NCBI GenBank assembly: GCA_004352715.1
Contig: SCFE01000091.1
Location: forward strand, 1,142,278 to 1,206,277
From: Hofstenia miamia
Lineage: Eukaryota > Xenacoelomorpha > Acoela
Length of the DNA: 64,000 bases
Direction of reading: 5' to 3'
In this document: positions 56,260 to 64,000 of the stretch, in pieces
Numbering within the stretch: position 1 is the first letter of the stretch
Layout: each line of letters starts with the position of its first letter
Program-made: the position numbers and the translations under genes
The notes under the pieces: generated by a model
Databases searched by the model: none
Told to the model about the DNA's origin: nothing
Seen by the model: only the letters and a program-made list of their open reading frames with translations

Positions 56260-56769
56260 TTATTATTATTATTATTATTATTGTTCTCATGGAGGGCAGT
56301 TGTATTTCATCATCACTTGCAGAAGAATTGAAAAGAAAGTTGTTTGGTGGTGCACCAACCCTGGACACAGCATTTTCTTTGATAAACAATAAATGTTCTC
56401 ACAATTAGATAAAGAAAATGCCTCTGAAGCTCTTTTATTTCTATTCTTTAAAATCTGTGTCTAATGCATCTTGTAAACATTCTCCATCAAATTCTGAAGT
56501 ACAACTCAGCAACAAATCCGTTCTGTTGCCCACCTCATTGCCTCCATCACATGATAATATGTTTCTTTTACAATTCCTCCACCTTCACCAGGAGAACCTG
56601 CAAAGATGGAAATCTATCCTCAACCTCAGAAAACAATAAAGAATATTAAGCCCAAGACTACTTCATTAATAATTGGTTGCAGCATCTTAAAGTCTTTGGA
56701 TTCAGGCCAAACTTCAGCACAACTAATTCAATTTTGTTACTTACCAAAAAACAAAATCTAATTTAAATA

Positions 56770-57960
56770 AAAAATTGTCCACAGAGGTTAATTTCTTGAT
56801 CTTAGCCAAAATTGATCAATCAAGGTTTTAGAAAAGCAACAACTAAATTTATTCTTAGTTTTTTAAATAATCATATGCAAAGAGTAAAAATTGTTAGAAT
56901 CTATTCAAACTATGTCACAACAAATTTAGGTGTTCCTCATAGGAACTGTACTAGGACCAATATTGTTTTCTCTTTATGTGAATGTCATTTCTGAGACAAT
57001 TTCTAATGGAACTATATATCAATATGCCAATGATACATTTGTACTAAGAACAGCTCAAAAGACCTCATCAAAGACCTAATTGTATATTTTAATACAAATA
57101 AATTGAAAATTAATGCAGATAAGACACAATTTATTGTCTTTTCACTGAAGGATCATACAAAAATTTCTGAAAATATTATTATATCAATATGTGATATGAA
57201 ATTATACAAAGCAATTCTTTTAATTATCTAGGCATAGTGATCAACAACAACATGAAATTTAATGAATTCCTTTCTTTAAAATTATGAAAAATGGCAGTTG
57301 GTGTAAAATAGTTATTTCATTTTAGGCATATAGGGAAATAATTTCATACAGAATTAATACATTCATTTGTTTTAAGTCAATTTAGTTATTGTTCTTTTTT
57401 ATTTCAAAGTATCAATGCTCACAATAGGTCATCCTTAAGAATAATATATAATTGGGCCTTAAGGTCACTAAATTTTATTGATAAGCATCAATCAGTCAAT
57501 GAACTTTGATTATCTTATAATATCCATTTTATTCTATTCAATATCAATCTTTGTGTTTAACTAAAAAGTTTATAAATGAATGCAATTCTCTAAATATTCT
57601 ACAACAATATATTCAGCTCAATCCAAGAACAAATAAAATTTTCAGTAAAATTATCAGACAAGACTCTTTTACATTTAATTCCTGTGCATTGTGGAATAAT
57701 CTAGATTTTTCAACAAAAATGGAACCAAATTATAAGCATTTAAAGAAAAAAATTAAAGATTACTTATTGAAAGAACAATCATTATTGGGCATTTCCAATC
57801 AATTACATATACATCTAAAATTAGTGCCCTTTAAGTAATTGTGCATATTTATTGATTTTGTATATTTTATCTATATATATGTATGTATATTTTAGTTTGT
57901 AGTATCCCCTTTGTTATTTTTTTCAGTAATAAATTTACTTTTGCTCTTATTATTATTGCA
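56770..57960 (+). pseudogene. decayed LINE reverse transcriptase (CR1-like)
   Basis: Plus-strand broken frames give FLNNHMQRVKIV, then after a one-base shift GTVLGPILFSLYVNV, then IYQYANDTFVL. The last is the RT catalytic box with its first Asp replaced (ANDT for ADDT). A C-terminal 95-codon frame (57551-57838) ends KHLKKKIKDYLL. The remnant ends near 57958 in a short (TTA)n tail, as does the intact LINE at 7411-10251. The endonuclease is not recognisable. Dead and old. Confidence 0.7.
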
Positions 57961-57964
57961 TTAC

Positions 57965-59105
57965 TTCTCAGCTCTTATTTTCTACCACTACTATGATGAT
58001 CTGTGGCTTATGCTCATACCACTTCTCTCCTGCTTCTAATAATCCATGCTGTCTGCTCGAGTGTACCATTCTTCCCACCTTATCATGCCTGAACTTATAC
58101 TCATTCCATGCCAATTTCTCACACCCTTCTATCAGATGATCAACTGTCTCTGTCTCTTTCTTACATAGCCTACACTTATCAATTCCTTCCTTTCTTCTGT
58201 CTATATGCTTCTTCACCCAGTTTGTTCATATTGCTTGCTCCTGTGCTGCCACTATCAGTGGTTCTGTTTCTCTTTTTAGTCCTGTCTTCTTTAACCACTT
58301 GTTGCTCTCTTTTCTGTCACACATTTCTGTGTTCCTCAAGTATTCTCTATGCATTGCCTTCTGCTTATAATCTGTTTGTCTCTCTGATTCCATTGGTATA
58401 ATTTCTTTCTCCATTTTATCTTTGTTTACTCCTTAGTGACCAAAAGGGACACCTTATGTTGCTTTCCCACATATTCCCTTAGCCCTTGTGCTTCTGCTTC
58501 TAGAGTTTCCTCTACACTTAGCAGTCCCTTCCCCTACCTTTTGCTTTGCCAGGTACATCCTATCTACATCTCCATTTAAGTTGAATGCTCTGTCTGCTGC
58601 TACTATCTTTCTTGTCCCCCTGTCCAATTCCTTCACTTCATTCTTGTTCCACCTAATTATTTCTGATAAATATCTCAACACAGGTATCACCCATGTATTA
58701 ATTGCCTTTATACTATTTTGCCCATTTAATGCTGACTTCTGTAGTACTTTCCTTACTCTCCTCATGTATTCTTTTTTAACCTTGTCTTCATTTCCTCATA
58801 ATCTGTTCTATCTTTCTCTATCACACCTAAATACTTGTACCCCTCTTTGACTTCTTCAATCTTATCCCCCTTCTCCAATGTCTCTACTTGCTTCTGCAAC
58901 ATCTTCCTTGAACTAGCATACATCTTCAGGTCATCCATGTACCACAGGTGACTCACTGCTCTACCATTCTTCTCCATCTTATACCCTATGCCTGTCTCCT
59001 TTAACTTTTCTGTGATAGGTATTGAGCTAACTACAAACAGACCTGGTGATAAGCTGTCTCCCTGGAATATACCCCATCTAAACCAAATTAATCTTATATT
59101 GTATT
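57965..59105 (-). pseudogene. decayed LINE reverse transcriptase with C-terminal CCHC (second family)
   Basis: Minus-strand frames from about 59100 read FQGDSLSPGLFVV, SHLWYMDDLKMYASSRKML (catalytic MDD), EGYKYLGVIE, and SIKAINTWVIPVLRYLSEII. A C-terminal Cys/His motif follows, CRLCKKETETVDHLIEGC (58130-58180). This C-terminal finger and the RT wording suggest an R4/R2-like LINE rather than the CR1-like type; the clade is tentative. It has frameshifts and stops, is 5'-truncated, and its tail (AATAATAATAA) faces the tail of the neighbouring LINE. Confidence 0.72.
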
Positions 59106-59677
59106 AGGTCTTTTTGTCCTGGGAGTGCAGGATTCACAGCTTTCTTAGTGGTAACATTTCCAAACTTTTATTAGGGTAATGACATCCAAATTTTTTTCTA
59201 ATTATCAGGTTATTTTATGTATATTATTTTTAAATCAGTGGTATAGCCTTTTCTGTCCCAATTACAGCTCTGGTTTCCAAATAAATTCTATAATTGAGAG
59301 TAAAAATGGCTACATGTTATTGATAAACACGTGTCAAGGCACTGCATTAAACTTAAATGTACATTTTCACCACTTTTTTTTATAACACACTGATCATTAT
59401 CTATCATATGCCTCATACATGTTGAATATTTGCCAAATATTAATAATAACTTTCACTACTAAGTTCTATTTTTACTAATATTTTTTTTAAAAATCATGAA
59501 TACTTACTATATGCAGGTTGAATCAAGAACAGAATTTGGGATATATTGCCTAAATTCTATATGATGCTAGCATTACAGACATTCAAATTTTCCAAGAATC
59601 TTCTGGTCAATGACTACTATTAGAGTAATCCTTGATGGTAATCATATCAATGGCCTCTTATCTCTGAATGAATACAA

Positions 59678-60560
59678 TGTAGAATCACATGGAGGCATAG
59701 CTAATGGCAACTAACAGTTCAGTACTCTGACTCCATCAAATGGGTGCTCCATAGTAAAAAGAATTAACAAGTATACCTAGCCAACCTCCAGATTCCAACA
59801 CAATAAGTGATCAGTAATTGAACAGAATTATCTTTTACTATCTTTCTTCCAACAAGAGTTGTATCCACCAATTCCACATGGCATCATGCCAAAGTTCTAT
59901 CATGAGCTAAGTGTTACCTAGAGGAAAGTAAACTTGCTACCCTAGATCATGTCTGAATTTGTATTATCTATCTCAATAATGTTTGTTATCCCTAACCTAT
60001 GTATAAATAAATAGGTATAAATAACATGTAATTGCCATGCATTCATGCAAACCACAAGGCATGATTTATCCACAGTGTAATAAATTATGTGCATGCATGA
60101 ATGAAAAAAAAAGAACAAGTTTTTATAAACTAACCAAGTATCTACACATAACTTAATGTGACCACAATTCAGGGTATGAAAAGAAGGACCTAATAGTCGC
60201 CACTCATCCCCACACTTGTTCCCAAATTATTGTTGAAGCCTAATTTGTTATTACCATTGCAAATAAAAGCAAAAAAGATAAAACCACAGCAAGGGTATTG
60301 AAAACGCTATTGTTGAGCTAAGCTAATAGATTTTCTGCCTCATAATACAATGTGTCACTTGTATTTATAGAAAATACGCAATATCTGCATTGTATTTACA
60401 ATTTCCCTTGTGAATCAAAGTTTAAATCAGCAACATAAAGTTAAATCAAGGGGACAATCAATTAAAACACTAGATCATATGAATAATGTAGAAATTAAAT
60501 AATTGCAAAATAAATTGAAATAAATCATAACAAATCAAGACACTATTTACAAAAGTCTTC
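59678..60560. repeat. LTR-like repeat related to the copy 2 LTR region
   Basis: It begins TGTAGAATCA exactly like the LTRs at 16072 and 22705. It then shares ordered blocks with 22860-23560 (ccacatggcatcatgc, gccatgcattca, ctacacataactt, gtgaccacaatt). No coding sequence adjoins it, so it may be a solo LTR. The right end is not defined. Confidence 0.5.
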
Positions 60561-61059
60561 ATAAATTATATAATAATACATTTTATTATAACGTATGAGA
60601 TATTGTTTCCCTAGCTACCACAATCAGGGCTCCATTGTTTAATTGGGATTCCAGGCTTTTGCTAATAGTTGCTACTGGCCCAATAGATACAATGAATCAA
60701 ATATAGAGACCCCGATTGTACCCTGAGTGGCATTACAATAATATGAGTTATTTTACTAATTCATAATTATTCTACACAGGATGTCAAAATATGCGGCAAA
60801 TTCTCTTAAAGCAAAAGTAATCAATTTACCCCAAAACTAGAGCAGAAAAAGAGTACATTCGATTAATGACCTCACGTCCTTGATAAAAATGCCTCAACCT
60901 AAAGATATGGTAACATGAATTCACACCCTAAAAGAAAAGAAGAAATCTGAAAGGCTAGATATAATGACGAAAGAACCCCAGAAGTGTGTTTAGCATTTAG
61001 TGTTCCATAGTTATGAGAAAAGAAATACAACGAGAGTTGCACAGATTTTATGCGGACTA

Positions 61060-61540
61060 TGAGGCATTACAAAGATGCCTTATCAAAGTAAAAGGAAAAC
61101 ATTTTCTGCAAACTTGAACAAATTATTTGACGTCACACTTGAATCTTGGAAATGGTTGACAACAGAAGACAAGAAATTTTACAGTCTTCAAGTAACTACG
61201 ACTGCACAGGTTGGTTACAAAAAAATGGACGGATCAGCTTCAATACACCCATCAAAGCGGATACTTTTACATTCTGAACGGGGTTCAGGTGAATGATGTA
61301 GTCATATGGGATGAACAAGACTTTAAAATGGATGGTTCTCAAACGGATGACGAAGATTTTGAAGAAAATCAAAGCAATTATATTTTCTGCAGTTTCTCAT
61401 TTGATCACATGGGAAGATCATCAACAAATTTAGCGGCTAATTTGATGCCTTGCAGTTTGAGTACTAGAAAAATGGCGATAGATTGCAGGAAAATGAAGGA
61501 TGAAGGCATAGTATTAGAGAGGAAAAAACATTTAAAATGA
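61060..61540 (+). pseudogene. broken ORF of unknown family
   Basis: A frame from about 61070 encodes KRKTFSANLNKLFDVTLESW and TTEDKKFYSLQ. The coding trace shifts frame near 61215-61290 and continues as YFYILNGVQVNDVVIWDEQD to a stop at 61540. The first part is reminiscent of short NLFDIAHA-type modules often seen in invertebrate repeat-derived proteins. I cannot name the family. Confidence 0.35.
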
Positions 61541-63498
61541 AATTAAGAAGATTTTGAACACAAATGAAAGATGTTGTCTTCATTTTAATGAAAAAACGTT
61601 AGTTCTATGTTTGAATTGTAAAATATAGTTTATTATCACTAATTATATTTCAAAATGTCAAAGGGAGAAGAACGTCAAGTACTGCTCATAGCAAATGAAG
61701 ATTATTTTAATGAACGACTCAGACGCCAAATATTCATTGGCAAAGTTACCTAGTTGTCATCAGGCAAAGTGGAATTCGAGTGCAATTTTGCGTTGTGTGA
61801 TTTCTTTCTAATAAAGAAATGGTGAAGGAAATTACGTCCTGTTTGCTCTATCATTGCAAATCAATGGGCATCATTGTGGTTCTCTGATCAGTATTACCCA
61901 CTTATATCAACAAACCTCTAAAAAGAGCACTATCATGATATGATAATGCGCTCTTTTGTCTCTCTCGTCACTGGTTGGCGGTAAGATCAGCAGTAAATCT
62001 GCCACGAAGTAATCGCACTTCTGAACATTGCATTCAAAAAATGGACGGAATCTTAAAGAAGACACGAAATGACGATTTGATCATCTTCAAATTCATGAAT
62101 TAAAAAATCGATCATTAACGGTTTTTGTTTTATGACAATAGAAGTCAAAATGTTGCAGACATTTTTTTTCACTTACAAAGAAATTACTTCGGAGAGTAAT
62201 CCAAAATCATACTTATCATCTCTAGGCAGCACAGCCCAATGAATATAAAGTAATTTCCTTTTTTGGAATACCCCTAGGGTATACACTAATTTCCAATTCA
62301 AAAGCAACGTATACGACATTTTTGAAAATACCCAAAATGAAAATGATAGAAGTTGGCTCATTTGACTATTTTTAAGACATTTAAGACATTTAAGACATTT
62401 AATATAAGCTAAAACCAAATACAGGTTAGCAAAAACTAAAATACAAAACTAAAATAAATAATAAATAAAAGTTAATTAATAATAAAATGAAAACAACATC
62501 CAAGGCGTGATGCCAAACTAAGAATCATTTTTAGTGACTACAATAATGTGAGGAGTAGTAGAGATTACCAGTTTCAACGATTGCTACATTATTATAATGT
62601 AGACAGAACTCTGTTCACAAAACACTTTTTGAAAGTTTCTGTCTTACATATGCATTGTTCTCTATTGATGATGGGGCAGCATTTTGATTTCTTTGGGAAA
62701 TTCCATGGCGCCCACACCCACAGATGTCCTCAGTACAAATCACTCATATGCAAGTATGTCTTTGCCCAAATCCGGCTGTCTCATTTAAATTAATGAAAAT
62801 TCGCCCCATTTTATGATGCTTACCAAAAATATTTCATTAATGTTCTAGTTTGCTGGACCAAATTAGGGTATCTTAGAAACTAACAATAAGATCTACATAC
62901 TGAAATTAGAAACTTAAGCTGACTTTTAGAAGAGTATATGATACTAATGTAAATAATATTTTGAACACTGTTTATAAATTTAATGTCATTTATTGCATTT
63001 TGGTTAAGTTGAGTGCAATGTTGAGCAATAGTAAGTTATTTTGAAATGTATGCACATTTGCTTAAATTTAAGCGGATGTTACACGATGGGCTTTGTCCCG
63101 GGGAAAATGAACTAAGTTGAATGCTCCTTGGAGTGATACACAATGAACCATGCCCCGTCACATGAACTGAGAGTAATTATCTTTTATGCCGGGTAGATAA
63201 GAAATATGTAAGAAAAGATATCATTTTAAAACATGGATCAAAGAAAATTAGCTGTATTTTTGTTGTAAACACACAAATACATGCAAAGCAATGGTAAAAA
63301 GAAACGAAATAGGGAGATTTGGGCAAAAAATTTTATGGAAATTTACATCGTTCTTTTTTTGTGTTAAAAATTTTCCCATGAACAACATAAATCTCTATTA
63401 TAGTTCTTGTTCGAATGATTGAAGACCAAATTAGGTTTCATTTCATGTCTCTTTGATGAAGTCGGAACAATTTCATTACAATAAAACTTTATTTTCAG

Positions 63499-63546
<48 letters not shown>

Positions 63547-64000
63547 TCTTATTTAAGGTGTCTTGGACATATGCGTATTGCCCTCATTATTTAATAAGCA
63601 ACCGCTACCTCTGTAAAAAATATCTGAATTTAATTAATCCTCCTTAGACTTTTGCACTTCTTTTTGAAAGTTTTTGTTTAAAGAACATTAACCAAGCTAG
63701 TAAAATGTAAAAAGGAAATTTACAAAGCAAGAAGGATTTGTTAATTAAATCTTAAACGGGGCTTTATTAAAGGGTATGTGCAGAAATAAGCGGTAAAACT
63801 TTTATTTAGCAGATCTTTTTGCGTATATCCGCAGAAAACGTCAATTTTTGTATGAAAATGCACTTCTCTTCTCTTATACGCTTTTTTTGAATTGGCAATT
63901 AACGTATACTTTTGTAACTTTTAAGATTGCATCCTTACAAATTAATTGACAAAATTGCCAAATCGATTGCCTTATAATTATGTGAAGAGGAACTACATGA
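61541..64000. other. AT-rich DNA with a short tandem repeat and an (AT)n array
   Basis: No supported gene. 62371-62402 has three copies of a catttaagac unit. An (AT)n run of about 43 bases lies at 63500-63542. A minus-strand ORF at 62173-62418 is partly made from the tandem repeat and is not a gene. Confidence 0.5.

Larger units (their letters stand above)
56260..60197. other. CpG-depleted block 2
   Basis: I count only three CG dinucleotides (near 56519, 58058 and 59330) in 3.9 kb, the same unusual composition as 13417-23464. It contains two LINE remnants and the start of an LTR-like repeat related to that in block 1. Confidence 0.8.

Noticed and set aside
55205-56392. ORFs of almost 400 codons on both strands
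   Set aside because: They consist almost wholly of N from the 1000-base gap.
1-64000. tRNA genes, rRNA genes and CRISPR arrays
   Set aside because: I looked for B-box-like ggttcgaatcc and regularly spaced repeats and found none convincing; the tRNA-like string at 53664 is a primer-binding site.

Overview
This window is AT-rich, intron-poor and crowded with transposable elements. It holds an LTR retrotransposon, APE-type and other LINEs, MULE, hAT, Tc1 and Tigger-like DNA transposons, (TA)n arrays and assembly gaps. That mix indicates a repeat-rich stretch of an invertebrate metazoan genome. I cannot name the organism. Only two stretches look like host coding sequence: a two-exon candidate with a 36-nt intron near 1.3-1.7 kb, and a single exon near 26.6-26.9 kb. 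I recognise neither.

Layout. 4.0-5.8 kb: two LINE reverse-transcriptase fragments in inverted orientation. 6.25-11.03 kb: a MULE with 62-bp terminal inverted repeats, split by a nearly intact 2.8-kb LINE (7411-10251) whose two ORFs share one frame and are separated by a UGA-CUA-G stop. 11.05-13.33 kb: a non-coding TIR element. 13.42-23.46 kb: a block almost devoid of CpG, holding a decayed hAT transposase and a decayed Ty3/gypsy-like element (copy 2). 24.3-25.1 kb: a third fragment of the same retroelement lineage. 28.9-35.3 kb: nested DNA transposons (Tc1-like, hAT, hAT with a Tigger-like element inside). 35.3-43.0 kb: AT-rich DNA with one small hAT-like MITE. 43.0-54.95 kb: a full-length LTR retrotransposon on the minus strand. 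56.3-60.2 kb: a second CpG-poor block with two tail-to-tail LINE remnants and an LTR-like repeat.

The centre of interest is the LTR element (43006-54953). It has 1.27-kb LTRs, a tRNA-Arg-type primer site, gag with a CCHC knuckle, and pol with protease, RT, RNase H and integrase. Where env would sit it has a third ORF of 1198 codons. The C-terminal part of that ORF shows the residue pattern of a DEDDh (DnaQ-like) 3'-5' exonuclease: DxE, a later D, then H-x4-D. Copy 2 carries a decayed version of the same ORF along its whole length, with DxE and H-x4-D still visible. The ORF therefore looks like a stable part of this retrotransposon lineage rather than one chance capture. The exonuclease call is inferred from motifs and needs structural comparison.

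The gag-pol junction fits a -1 frameshift (31-nt overlap), pol carries one in-frame TGA in RT, and ORF3 overlaps pol by 98 nt with its own ATG. The two LTRs differ at about 15 positions in one half and at none in the other, and I see no target-site duplication. Both facts point to a recombinant LTR.
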